11,587 nucleotides of DNA, from positions 1 through 11,587 of the forward strand of contig PASL01000017.1 of the NCBI GenBank assembly GCA_002712125.1. The letters are read 5' to 3'. The notes beneath the pieces are model-generated. The model was given only the letters and a program-made list of their open reading frames with translations, did not search any database and was not told where the DNA came from. This DNA comes from Chloroflexota bacterium (lineage in GTDB: Bacteria > Chloroflexota > Dehalococcoidia > Lucifugimonadales > Lucifugimonadaceae). This document shows, one piece after another, positions 1 to 6,863 of the stretch. How positions within the stretch are numbered: position 1 is the first letter of the stretch; every line of letters begins with the position of its first letter. A program made the position numbers and the translations under genes.

Positions 1-178
1 AGTTTGCCAATGGGTGTTTTGGTGGTAATGAATGGAACAAATTCAACTCACTAGAAAACCATTCTGAAAAAAGCCATGCATAAGGTAAAATCTTTTCAGA
101 TTTAGAAGACCCATCTAAAGGGACTAAGATTTTTTTAATGTCCATAGAATTGTTTAAATTTGTGTTATTCATTTTCAT
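1..178 (-). CDS. Universal stress protein (UspA family), N-terminal part, cut by the window start
   Basis: Reading the minus strand from an ATG at 178 gives 59 open codons that run off the left edge. The translation contains KKILVPLDGSSKSEKILPYA, the characteristic first beta strand and following loop of UspA-fold proteins. In that family the Asp after the first strand contacts the nucleotide in ATP-binding members. Usp proteins are small cytoplasmic stress or regulatory proteins, often dimeric. The ATG at 178 is used here, but ATGs at 172 and 145 are also in frame. The one at 145 gives a more family-like start (MDIKKILVPLDGS), and none of the three has a clear Shine-Dalgarno site. The gene follows the sulfurtransferase by 30 nt on the same strand and is probably cotranscribed with it. 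The ATP-binding GxxG-type motif near the C-terminus lies outside the window, so the subclass cannot be decided. Confidence 0.75.
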   Translation of the reverse strand, partial: MKMNNTNLNNSMDIKKILVPLDGSSKSEKILPYAWLFSEWFSSELNLFHSLPPKHPLAN

Positions 179-208
179 TTTATTCTGATTTTTAGTTAAT
201 TGAAATAA

Positions 209-1054
209 TTAATTTTCTATTGGGCATGAAAAATCTTCAGCCCATTCTCTCCAAGATCCATCATAATTTTTTACATTATTAAATCCAGACAATTTCAATG
301 CCCAAAAAGTATGTGCTGCACGAATTCCACCTTGACAGTAAGTAATTATATTTTTATCTGTAGTAATATTCTTTTCAGAAAGTATTTTTCTGATTTCTTC
401 TGCACTCTTTAATATAGGTATATTCCCTGTTGTATGAAAATTTTTCCATTCAATATGGACTGAACCAGGTATTTTGCCCCCTCTAGAGCCTCCCCTTAAA
501 TTGACTCCAATGCGTTCATCGTCACTACGAACATCAAGAATAATGGTTGATTTGTCATCAAAATTCTTAAGTATAAAATTTTTATCAGCAAAGATATTTG
601 TATCAATTTTTGTATTAAATACTTTACTTTCTATATAGGGTTTAATTGTTGTAACCTTCCGATCTTCATGAACCCATTTAGGAAATCCACCATCCAAAAA
701 TTTTACATTTTTATGACCATGATAATGTAAAGCCCAAATTAGTCTGAAAGCATATAAGCCTGCAGAACGATCGTAACATATGACTTGCGTTGAGTTATCA
801 ATACCTAGTTTAGACATCGTTTCAGAAAATATTTCTGGGCTTTGAATATGTGTTCTATCTTTAAGTGAAGTCTTATAAAAATTATCAATTGGATTAGACG
901 ATCCTGGAATATGACCAATGCTATATTCTTCAGGCGAATCTACATCAACTATTTGAAGATTAGGGTTGTTTATATTATCTTCTAACCAGTCAGTAGTTAC
1001 AAACAATTCAGGATTGGTATATCCTCTATCATTGGGATGTTTATAATTTTTCAT
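209..1054 (-). CDS. Two-domain rhodanese-like sulfurtransferase (thiosulfate/3-mercaptopyruvate type)
   Basis: The 281-residue product is made of two rhodanese domains, as in thiosulfate and 3-mercaptopyruvate sulfurtransferases, and has the usual length. The N-terminal domain (about 16-130) has the IVDVDSPEEYSIGHIPGS start motif. Its loop at 94-98 reads YDRSA, with Asp where a catalytic Cys would sit, so this domain is inactive as is normal. The C-terminal domain (about 155-279) has LDVRSDDER, then GGKIPGSVHIEW, then the active loop YCQGGIRA with catalytic Cys240, and ends with the family block YDGSWREWAE. Such enzymes transfer sulfane sulfur to cyanide, thiols or other acceptors. The CQGGIR loop matches neither the classic CRKGVT nor CGSGVT loop, so the donor is left open. 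No signal peptide is visible, so it is probably cytoplasmic. A promoter lies upstream and the stress-protein gene downstream. Confidence 0.9.
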   Translation of the reverse strand: MKNYKHPNDRGYTNPELFVTTDWLEDNINNPNLQIVDVDSPEEYSIGHIPGSSNPIDNFYKTSLKDRTHIQSPEIFSETMSKLGIDNSTQVICYDRSAGLYAFRLIWALHYHGHKNVKFLDGGFPKWVHEDRKVTTIKPYIESKVFNTKIDTNIFADKNFILKNFDDKSTIILDVRSDDERIGVNLRGGSRGGKIPGSVHIEWKNFHTTGNIPILKSAEEIRKILSEKNITTDKNIITYCQGGIRAAHTFWALKLSGFNNVKNYDGSWREWAEDFSCPIEN

Positions 1055-1085
1055 ATTTAATCTATCATTAATTATTGTTATTTTA

Positions 1086-1113
1086 ATTATATTCCTTTTA
1101 ACATAAATCTAAA
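1086..1113 (-). promoter_or_regulatory. Candidate sigma70-type promoter of the sulfurtransferase gene
   Basis: On the minus strand a perfect TATAAT (1086-1091) lies 16 bp from TTTAGA (1108-1113), which matches four of six bases of the -35 consensus. Predicted transcription start is near 1079, leaving a leader of about 25 nt with no clear Shine-Dalgarno site. AT-rich DNA makes chance -10 hits common, so the spacing is the main support. Confidence 0.4.
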
Positions 1114-1135
1114 ACATAAGAAATCTTAACCAATT

Positions 1136-2056
1136 ATGGACAAAAACATTACTAATTTTACTAAAAGTCAAGAAAATGTGTATAACTCGCTTTGTTCATT
1201 ATTAAGGTTTGTTGGATTGGGTTATCAAGGCAAGTATGTAAATATTAATGGAATAAATATACATTATTTAGAATATGGTAAAGGTGAACCATTATTACTT
1301 TTACATGGTGGGGGTGCAGGATCAGGAATTTTCTTTAATCAAATAAGATTTTTTTCTAGATTTTACAGGGTTATAGTTCCTGATCACCCATGTTTCGGTT
1401 TATCAGATAGAATCCCATACAAAAAGCCATTAAATGATTATTTGAGAAATTATATAATCTCATTCATGGATAATCTAGGTATAGAAAAAACGAATGTTGT
1501 TGGATTATCTATGGGCGGACAGGGACTAATTGCATGTTTACTAAAATTTCCAGAAAGATTCTTAAGAGTAATATTAATGGACTCAGCTGGACTTGGAAAA
1601 GAGTTCCCTTTAGTATTTAGATTGGCTACGGTGCCTATTTTAGGGAAATTTTTAATAAACAAAAATAATAACAGATCAAACGATATGTTAATAAAAAATT
1701 TAGAAGTTCAGTCAACGAAATTCCCTGGATTCGATGTATATAAAGATTATGCATTTAAAGTAACGAAAGTTGAAAATCATTCAGAAGCTTTAAGAAAAAG
1801 TTTATTTGCAGTTACAAATATTTTTGGGCAAAAAATGATATTTACAGATAATGAACTATCTTCAATACAAAAGAAAATATTAATTATATGGGGCGAAAAT
1901 GACAAAATTTTTCCATTAAGACATGGATATAGGATTATGAAATTAGTTGAAAATTCTTCTTTAGAATTAGTGAAAAATAGTGGCCATATTCCTTTGGTGG
2001 AAAAAAGTAAAAAAGTTAATTTCTTAATGAGGAAATTTTTATTAAATATGAAATAA
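1136..2056 (+). CDS. Alpha/beta hydrolase, substrate unknown
   Basis: This is a 306-residue alpha/beta-hydrolase-fold protein of usual length. After a family-variable N-terminus (1-33) come INIHYLEYGKGEPLLLLHGG, with the oxyanion-hole HGGG at 57-60, and VIVPDHPCFGLSD. The nucleophile elbow is GLSMGG with Ser125. The acid is probably Asp256 in WGENDKIFP and the base is His284 in SGHIPLVEK, so the Ser-Asp-His triad looks complete. The order of blocks resembles meta-cleavage-product hydrolases and related C-C or ester hydrolases (BphD/MhpC-like), but no aromatic-degradation gene is nearby, so the substrate is left open. It has no signal peptide and no clear Shine-Dalgarno site before the ATG. 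It is followed after 1 nt by a TPR gene and is almost certainly cotranscribed with it. Confidence 0.88.
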   Translation: MDKNITNFTKSQENVYNSLCSLLRFVGLGYQGKYVNINGINIHYLEYGKGEPLLLLHGGGAGSGIFFNQIRFFSRFYRVIVPDHPCFGLSDRIPYKKPLNDYLRNYIISFMDNLGIEKTNVVGLSMGGQGLIACLLKFPERFLRVILMDSAGLGKEFPLVFRLATVPILGKFLINKNNNRSNDMLIKNLEVQSTKFPGFDVYKDYAFKVTKVENHSEALRKSLFAVTNIFGQKMIFTDNELSSIQKKILIIWGENDKIFPLRHGYRIMKLVENSSLELVKNSGHIPLVEKSKKVNFLMRKFLLNMK

Positions 2057-2057
2057 T

Positions 2058-2441
2058 ATGGAATCAAAAGAAGATATAAAAAAATCAAAAATATTATTTG
2101 AAAAAGGCTTAAAGTTAGCACAACTTGGTAATCCAAATGATGCTTCTAAATTATTTGAAGAAGCTGGTTGGTTGGATCCTAAAAACCCAAAAATACAGTT
2201 TAATTTGGGCACTGCTCACTTAAGTTTAGGAAATTTTGAGCAAGCAATAATAAATCTCTCTAATGCTATTTTTCTTGATAATAAACTAGTTGATGCGTAT
2301 GGTAATAGATGTGTAGCTTATTATGCTATTGGAGAAGATGAAAATTCATCTAAGGATTTTGATAAAGCAAAATCCTTAGGAGCAAATGAAGATGGGCTAA
2401 TGGCAATATTGGATTATGTTAAAACAAAAAGAAGAAATTAA
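2058..2441 (+). CDS. Small tetratricopeptide repeat (TPR) protein
   Basis: The 127-residue protein consists almost wholly of three TPR units, at about 11-44, 45-78 and 79-112. The middle one is the most canonical (FNLGTAHLSLGNFEQAIINL, ending with the typical helix-capping residues). TPR arrays bind partner proteins or peptides, and three repeats are the usual minimum for a stable superhelix. No signal peptide, membrane segment or catalytic domain is present, so it probably acts as a cytoplasmic adaptor. The start is 1 nt after the stop of the alpha/beta hydrolase, which implies translational coupling and perhaps a shared task, though no interaction can be inferred. Its stop is 1 nt from the stop of the convergent regulator gene, leaving no room for an intergenic terminator. 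Confidence 0.85.
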   Translation: MESKEDIKKSKILFEKGLKLAQLGNPNDASKLFEEAGWLDPKNPKIQFNLGTAHLSLGNFEQAIINLSNAIFLDNKLVDAYGNRCVAYYAIGEDENSSKDFDKAKSLGANEDGLMAILDYVKTKRRN

Positions 2442-2442
2442 T

Positions 2443-3081
2443 TTACTTTCTGTATAAAACTTTTTCCAATTCTAATCTTCTCAGGTATTTTCTTATAATA
2501 TCGAAAGACTGAATAACGCTTGAAATATTTTTTCTATTTTTTTTACCTTCAATTGATTTTATATATTCTGCCAATAGTATGGATTCGGATTTTGAAAGAA
2601 TAGAATGATCTTTGTTTTTTAAAATTTGTTCAATACTAACTCCGTGACTTAATATTTCTCCAACGGCTTGTGAAAGAGCTAAATCATTTAATGTGTGGTA
2701 AGGAATACCTTGGTTAGAAATTTTGGGTAATTTAATTATTTTTGAGTCAACAAGTTTTTCATATATACCCTGAGAAATATCACTATTGTTAATTAGGTCA
2801 TTAATAGTAATTTTCTCATGTTTGATTTTATTGCTAATTATATCTGAATAATCTGAATTATTTATAATTTCTTTAATACCGTTAAGGTTTATTTTTTTTT
2901 CTTTAAGATTTTTGATTGTTTTTAGTATTTTTATATGAATTTCAGAATATATTGCTCTTGTTTTGTTGATTTTTTTGGGAGGAGTAAGGACTCCAATTTT
3001 TACATAATAATTGATAGTTGCAGTCGAAAGATTAGTAATTTCAGATAAATCACTAATAGAAAGATTTTTTTTTTCTGACAT
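2443..3081 (-). CDS. MerR-family transcriptional regulator with a probable second HTH domain
   Basis: The 212-residue product opens with a MerR winged helix-turn-helix. SISDLSEITNLSTATINYYV (8-27) is the DNA-reading HTH, IGVLTPPKKIN is the usual step into the wing, and IYSEIHIKILKTIKNLKEK (44-62) and INLNGIKEIIN complete the fold. From about 91 the same pattern recurs more loosely: ITINDLINNSDISQGIYEKL, then IIKLPK, then YHTLNDLALSQAVGEILSHG and VSIEQIL. This suggests a tandem MerR-like domain in place of a ligand-binding domain. The C-terminus (160-212) is helical and basic. No metal-binding cysteines are present, so it is not a metal sensor of the classic type. It is the last gene of the exporter unit, 3 nt after the permease stop, and probably controls that unit. 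GGGA inside the permease end may serve as a weak Shine-Dalgarno site. Confidence 0.85.
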   Translation of the reverse strand: MSEKKNLSISDLSEITNLSTATINYYVKIGVLTPPKKINKTRAIYSEIHIKILKTIKNLKEKKINLNGIKEIINNSDYSDIISNKIKHEKITINDLINNSDISQGIYEKLVDSKIIKLPKISNQGIPYHTLNDLALSQAVGEILSHGVSIEQILKNKDHSILSKSESILLAEYIKSIEGKKNRKNISSVIQSFDIIRKYLRRLELEKVLYRK

Positions 3082-3084
3082 AAA

Positions 3085-4257
3085 TTATTCCCACTCAAAA
3101 AGCTTGATAGCAATCAAGAAAATTATAACAAACCAAACTAGTAAACCTACTACTTGAATACCTGAAGAAAAAATTTGTAATTCATTCATTGTGGTAGATC
3201 TCATCAAATTTGCAAGAAAAGATAAAGGAAAAAATTGTGTGAAATTTGAAATCCAATTAGGTAATGAAGAAACTGGGAAAAATATTCCAGAAAGTAACAT
3301 CATTGGAAATACAATAAGGTTTGCGACTGGAGCAAGTGTATCTTCGCTTCTTGATTTTCCTGAAATTGCTAATCCTAGGCCAATAAACACAGCTCCCCCA
3401 ATTAATGAAACAATCGAAATATTTATCCAAAAAATAAAATTATAAATGTTAATATCTGCCCCTAAAAAAACTTTACCTAATATTAAAAGTAAGTAAGTTT
3501 GTAATAAAATAACTATTGCTCTTGTTGCTATTTGAGCGGCTAAAAAATGAGATGCACCTGCTGGAGTAGCTTTTATTCTTCGTAAAGTACCTGTTCTTTT
3601 TAACCTAACTAAAGTAAATCCTACAGAAAAAATTCCTGTCTGCATAATTGCCATTGCAGCTATTCCTGGAACTATCCAATTTTTATAATTATTTTTTGAT
3701 TTTTCTTTATTCAAAACATAATTAATCGAATTGAAAAATTGGATAGTATCATTTGATATTACTTCAGGCGAATTTTCAAGGATATTTTTTTGTAGATTTT
3801 TTTCGACAATTATTTTACTGGTTAATGAATCTTTTTTAAATGATTCATCGTATGTAATTAGAACTTTACAACTATCTGATAGTTTTTTACATATAGAAGT
3901 TTCATGAATTATATCTCTAGGTATGTTTATTCTAATAATGCTGTCATCTTCATAATTATTTTTATTTGTAATATTATATAGACTATAAATAGTTTTTATT
4001 CCTAAAATATTTTCTATGTCAGTAGAAATATTATTCAGTAAATTTTCTTCCTTTTCATTTAACTTTTGTTGTTTAAAATCAGATGAATTTGTATTTATAT
4101 AAACACTGACTTGAGGATTTTCTGAAACAGAAAAAACGGACTGAAAACCAAAAATTATCATTATGAACCCTGGGAAAAAAAGAGTCCAAAAAATTCCCTG
4201 TTTATTTCTAAAATACATTTTTGTTGTGATTATGGTGAGTGCTAAAAAAAGTTTCAT
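3085..4257 (-). CDS. ABC-2 type transporter permease with a large extracytoplasmic domain
   Basis: This is a 390-residue membrane subunit of an ABC exporter. One hydrophobic span (about 23-43) is followed by a hydrophilic region of about 150 residues (45-192) that should face outside. Then come five spans at about 194-216, 240-262, 273-298, 308-330 and 367-386. The cytoplasmic coupling region contains LKRTGTLRRIKATPAGASHF (219-238), the conserved block of ABC2_membrane permeases such as DrrB-like and drug or lipid exporters. The stretch MLLSGIFFPVSSLPNWI (320-336) is also typical of the family. The outer domain is lysine- and asparagine-rich, has Cys123 and Cys130, which might form a disulphide, and suggests no function. 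The ATPase gene ends 6 nt upstream and the regulator starts 3 nt downstream. Substrate is unknown; drugs, lipids or polysaccharides are all possible. Confidence 0.9.
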   Translation of the reverse strand: MKLFLALTIITTKMYFRNKQGIFWTLFFPGFIMIIFGFQSVFSVSENPQVSVYINTNSSDFKQQKLNEKEENLLNNISTDIENILGIKTIYSLYNITNKNNYEDDSIIRINIPRDIIHETSICKKLSDSCKVLITYDESFKKDSLTSKIIVEKNLQKNILENSPEVISNDTIQFFNSINYVLNKEKSKNNYKNWIVPGIAAMAIMQTGIFSVGFTLVRLKRTGTLRRIKATPAGASHFLAAQIATRAIVILLQTYLLLILGKVFLGADINIYNFIFWINISIVSLIGGAVFIGLGLAISGKSRSEDTLAPVANLIVFPMMLLSGIFFPVSSLPNWISNFTQFFPLSFLANLMRSTTMNELQIFSSGIQVVGLLVWFVIIFLIAIKLFEWE

Positions 4258-4263
4258 TAGTAA

Positions 4264-5019
4264 TTAGTTTAAATTTTTTCCTGTTAAGTTTAAGAAAACA
4301 TCGTCTAAAGTTGCTTCGTTTATTTTTTTTTGAGCTTTAAATCCACTAGAAATAAGGTTTGAAATTAATTTTTCTGGAGAGTTAAGTGCTATTATTTCTC
4401 CATTTTCAATTATTGCAACTCTATCACATAATTCTTCTGCTTCTTCCATATAATGAGTTGTAAGTAAAATAGTTTTTCCGTTTTCTTTTAAGTTTTTGAT
4501 AAGATCCCATAAGTTTCTTCTTGCCTTAGGGTCAAGACCAGTTGTAGGCTCATCTAGAAATATTACTAAAGGGTCATTAACTAATGCTATAGCAATAGCA
4601 AGTCTTTGTTTCTGCCCACCAGATAATTCATTATAAGATGCATTTTTTTTGGATGCTAATTCTACTTTTTCTAAGATTTTATTAGGATCATTGTTTGAAC
4701 TATATAATTTTGAATATATATCAACTATTTCATATAAGTTTAAGTTCTCAAAAAAAGCATTTTGTTGTAGTTGTATTCCTATGATTGATCGGATTTTTTT
4801 TGTGTTTTTTATAGCATCAATATCGTTGATTATTGCTTCTCCATCATCGGGTCTGATTAGCCCTTCTAAAATTTCAACAGTAGTCGTTTTACCTGCTCCA
4901 TTAGGACCTAATAGCCCAAATATTTCTCCTTTTTTCACTTTAAAAGAAATATTATTAACAGCATAAACACTATTATATTTTTTTGAAAGATTATTGACTA
5001 TTACTATACTTTGGTTCAT
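4264..5019 (-). CDS. ABC transporter ATP-binding protein (DrrA-like exporter ATPase)
   Basis: The frame stays open to a TTG at 5058, but I choose the ATG at 5019 (MNQSIVIVNNLSKKY). It gives 251 residues and starts right before the first conserved strand. All ABC motifs are present in this numbering: Walker A GPNGAGKT (38-45), Q-loop around 83-86, signature LSGGQKQR (132-139), Walker B VIFLDEP (152-158) with catalytic Glu157, D-loop GLDP (161-164) and H-loop His189 in TTHYMEEAEEL. The end reads EATLDDVFLNLTGKNL, the tail typical of ATPases paired with ABC-2 permeases (DrrA, CcmA/NatA-like). It should sit on the inner membrane face as a dimer and power export by the permease encoded 6 nt downstream. 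No Shine-Dalgarno site precedes the ATG. The candidate promoter would leave only about 3 nt of leader, so leaderless translation is possible. Confidence 0.93.
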   Translation of the reverse strand: MNQSIVIVNNLSKKYNSVYAVNNISFKVKKGEIFGLLGPNGAGKTTTVEILEGLIRPDDGEAIINDIDAIKNTKKIRSIIGIQLQQNAFFENLNLYEIVDIYSKLYSSNNDPNKILEKVELASKKNASYNELSGGQKQRLAIAIALVNDPLVIFLDEPTTGLDPKARRNLWDLIKNLKENGKTILLTTHYMEEAEELCDRVAIIENGEIIALNSPEKLISNLISSGFKAQKKINEATLDDVFLNLTGKNLN

Positions 5020-5029
5020 ATTTATAATA

Positions 5030-5058
5030 ATTTTATTTTTATAATTTAATCTTAACAA
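5030..5058 (-). promoter_or_regulatory. Candidate promoter of the ABC exporter/MerR unit
   Basis: On the minus strand TTGTTA (5053-5058, four of six consensus bases) is 17 bp from TAAAAT (5030-5035, five of six). The predicted start near 5023 leaves about 3 nt before the ATG at 5019. The -35 box overlaps that of the opposite-strand candidate promoter. Confidence 0.4.
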
Positions 5059-5080
5059 ATATATTTATTGATTGGATAAT
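5052..5080 (+). promoter_or_regulatory. Candidate promoter of the aldo/keto reductase cluster
   Basis: TTAACA (5052-5057, five of six consensus bases) and GATAAT (5075-5080, five of six) are 17 bp apart, which is ideal sigma70 geometry. The -10 box ends only 3 nt before the chosen ATG at 5084, which is too close for a comfortable start site. Either transcription begins at or just past the ATG, or a different -10 box is used: TATAAT at 5040-5045 or TATATT at 5060-5065. Confidence 0.35.
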
Positions 5081-5083
5081 TAC

Positions 5084-6067
5084 ATGCATGACCAATATGT
5101 TAATTTCGGAACTTCTGGTATTAAAGTATCAAAAGTAGCATTAGGATTAGGTTTTCGTGGTCAAAACGATGAAAAAGAAGCAACAAAAACAATAAATACG
5201 GCTATTGAAAAAGGAATAAATATAATTGACTGTGCAAATGTATATGGTTATATGGATGATAGAAGAAATATTGGTTCCTCAGAAAAATTATTGGGTAAAA
5301 TAATTAAAAATAAAAGGAACGACCTTGTAATAACATCAAAAGTTGCATCTCCTATGGGTGATGGTCCTAACGATAAAGGTGTTTCAGCTTATCATATAAT
5401 TAATCAGGTTGAAAAATCTCTACAAAGGCTTTCTACTGATAGAATTGATATATATATATTTCATATTTTTGATTCTATTCGTTCATTTGAAGAACAATTT
5501 CGAGCTATGGAAATATTAAAAAATCAAGGAAAAATACTATACGTTGGCGTTAGTAACTTTAAGGCATGGCAAGTTGTTCAAGCCTTAAGAGTTCAAGATT
5601 CCATAAATGCTCACCCTTTATTATGTGTTCAAAATCCATATTCATTATTAAATAGAGAGGCTGAAAATGAAATGTTTCCAATGATTAAGGATATCGGCCT
5701 AGGTTTTATGGCTTATAGTCCACTTGGAGTGGGATTATTGAGTGGTATGTATACACCAGGAGAGCAACCTCAAGAAGATACTTTATGGGGATCCAAAAGA
5801 AAAAACGATTACGATAAATTTTTAGGTGGGCAGAATGGCTTGTTCATAAGTAAGCTATATGAAATTTCAAAAAAATTAGATATAAAAATGTCGCAGTTAG
5901 CAATCTCATGGGTTTTATCTCATCCAGAAGTTACCTTAGCCATATCAGGTGCTGACAATTCAGACCAAATCTCAGAAGCTGCTGATTCGATGACAATTAA
6001 ATTACCTTCAGAAATTATAAAAGAATTAAATGATGCCTCTTGTAAGCTTAATCACATTCTAGACTAA
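5084..6067 (+). CDS. Aldo/keto reductase
   Basis: I start at the ATG at 5084 (MHDQYVNFGTSGIKVSKVAL), which gives 327 residues and the usual AKR opening. A TTG at 5072 is also in frame but adds nothing conserved. The catalytic tetrad is visible as Asp49 and Tyr54 (IIDCANVYG), Lys86 (VITSKV) and His127 (IYIFHIFDS). Further AKR blocks are YVGVSNFKAWQV (153-164), VQNPYSLLNRE (182-192) and FMAYSPLGVGLLSG (208-221). The NADP-binding region near the C-terminus contains AISGADNSDQISEAA (286-300). The family reversibly oxidises or reduces sugars, aldehydes and ketones with NAD(P)H. Direction and substrate cannot be read here, although sugar-type substrates are common among relatives of this layout. 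It is the first gene of the plus-strand cluster, 28 nt before the epimerase/dehydrogenase gene, which has its own ribosome-binding site. Confidence 0.92.
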   Translation: MHDQYVNFGTSGIKVSKVALGLGFRGQNDEKEATKTINTAIEKGINIIDCANVYGYMDDRRNIGSSEKLLGKIIKNKRNDLVITSKVASPMGDGPNDKGVSAYHIINQVEKSLQRLSTDRIDIYIFHIFDSIRSFEEQFRAMEILKNQGKILYVGVSNFKAWQVVQALRVQDSINAHPLLCVQNPYSLLNREAENEMFPMIKDIGLGFMAYSPLGVGLLSGMYTPGEQPQEDTLWGSKRKNDYDKFLGGQNGLFISKLYEISKKLDIKMSQLAISWVLSHPEVTLAISGADNSDQISEAADSMTIKLPSEIIKELNDASCKLNHILD

Positions 6068-6080
6068 AAAAATAATATAG

Positions 6081-6086
6081 AAAGGA
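6081..6086 (+). promoter_or_regulatory. Ribosome binding site of the epimerase/dehydrogenase gene
   Basis: AAAGGA lies 9 nt before the ATG at 6096 and fixes that start. It sits in the 28-nt gap after the aldo/keto reductase stop. Confidence 0.6.
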
Positions 6087-6095
6087 TAATAATTT

Positions 6096-6854
6096 ATGAA
6101 AGTATTACTTGTTGGAGGTTCTGGTATGGTGGGTTCATTTATTTCTCCATATTTACTAGAAAAAAATTTTAATCTAAAAGTGCTAGATAAAAAAAAACCA
6201 AAACTCGACATCGAATGGATTAATGGTTCAATAGATGACCCAAAGGCAATAGCTCAATCAGTAAAAGGTATTGATGCATTTATATGGCTTGCAATGCAGA
6301 GCCCTCAAGGAGGATCTAGTACGGAACAAGATATAAAAATAATAAGAGAAAATTACGTCACAAATTGTTTAGGCTTACATACGTTTCTGTGGGTTGCTCA
6401 AAAAGAAGGAATAAGTAAGGGAATTTACACAAGTTCCATGAGTGTTCATTATAGAGAAAGAGAATATTTTGCAAGTGAAAATATGCCCTTAGATACGCCT
6501 AGTGTATATGGCCTTAGCAAGGGTTTTGGAGAAAAAATATGCGAATATTTTACCAGTTGGTTTGATATGAATATTATTGCTCTAAGAATAACAGGCCCAA
6601 GAAAAAGAAACGATTATATAAAAACAAGACAAGCAAAAGAAAACTTAGCTCCAATAACAAATTTATATGTAACAGATGAAGAAGATTTAGCTAATGCGTA
6701 TATTTTATCTTTAGATAAAATTAACAAAGGTCACGGTAGATTTGATTCTATTTTTATAGCTGGTGATGAAAGTGAGGAAGAACATAACCTTACAAAAGCA
6801 AAACAATTTCTTGGCTGGGAACCAAAATCTCATATAAAATACTTAAATCAATAA
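6096..6854 (+). CDS. NAD-dependent epimerase/dehydratase-family oxidoreductase (extended SDR; uronate-dehydrogenase-like?)
   Basis: The 252-residue protein has a Rossmann start KVLLVGGSGMVGSF, with Gly7, Gly10 and Gly13 forming the GxxGxxG of extended short-chain dehydrogenases. An acidic residue, Asp31, follows the second strand and favours NAD over NADP. The DNA/RNA-like NGSIDD (43-48) and the catalytic set Ser113/114 in YTSSMSV, Tyr138 and Lys142 in YGLSKGFGE are also present. The YGLSKGFGE block and short length remind me of NAD-dependent uronate dehydrogenases. Other epimerases share this pattern, so that is only a suggestion. LGWEPK (239-244) is the usual C-terminal substrate-lobe motif of the epimerase family. 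The gene lies between the aldo/keto reductase and the amidohydrolase. Its stop codon is part of the next gene's ribosome-binding site, so translation of the two is probably coupled. Confidence 0.88.
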   Translation: MKVLLVGGSGMVGSFISPYLLEKNFNLKVLDKKKPKLDIEWINGSIDDPKAIAQSVKGIDAFIWLAMQSPQGGSSTEQDIKIIRENYVTNCLGLHTFLWVAQKEGISKGIYTSSMSVHYREREYFASENMPLDTPSVYGLSKGFGEKICEYFTSWFDMNIIALRITGPRKRNDYIKTRQAKENLAPITNLYVTDEEDLANAYILSLDKINKGHGRFDSIFIAGDESEEEHNLTKAKQFLGWEPKSHIKYLNQ

Positions 6855-6858
6855 GGAG
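6853..6858 (+). promoter_or_regulatory. Strong ribosome binding site of the amidohydrolase gene
   Basis: AAGGAG lies 5 nt before the ATG at 6864 and overlaps the last two bases of the preceding stop codon. It is the best Shine-Dalgarno site in the window and fixes the start. Confidence 0.75.
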
Positions 6859-6863
6859 ATAAA

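Noticed and set aside
1450..1662. 70-codon minus-strand open frame inside the alpha/beta hydrolase gene
   Set aside because: It is antisense to the conserved nucleophile-elbow region of a clear gene and shows no recognisable family pattern.
1777..2136. 119-codon minus-strand open frame, hydrophobic
   Set aside because: It spans the end of the hydrolase and the start of the TPR gene antisense. The hydrophobic look comes from reading A-rich codons backwards as Phe, Leu and Ile.
3191..3445. 84-codon plus-strand frame within the permease gene
   Set aside because: It is a shadow of conserved membrane spans on the other strand, with no family pattern and no ribosome binding site.
4649..4966. 105-codon plus-strand frame within the ABC ATPase gene
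   Set aside because: It lies opposite the Walker A to signature region, and its coding is explained by the ATPase.
1122..5056. AATCTTAAC present upstream of two plus-strand genes (1122-1130 and 5048-5056)
   Set aside because: The distance to the start codon differs (5 nt versus 27 nt), and a shared 9-mer is not surprising in DNA this AT-rich. There is not enough to call it an operator.
5020..5058. TTG at 5058 as the start of the ABC ATPase
   Set aside because: It adds 13 residues not typical of the family and would place the start codon inside the candidate -35 box. The ATG at 5019 precedes the first conserved strand.
5072..5083. TTG at 5072 as the start of the aldo/keto reductase
   Set aside because: It adds four non-conserved residues and has no Shine-Dalgarno site. 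The ATG at 5084 matches the usual family start.
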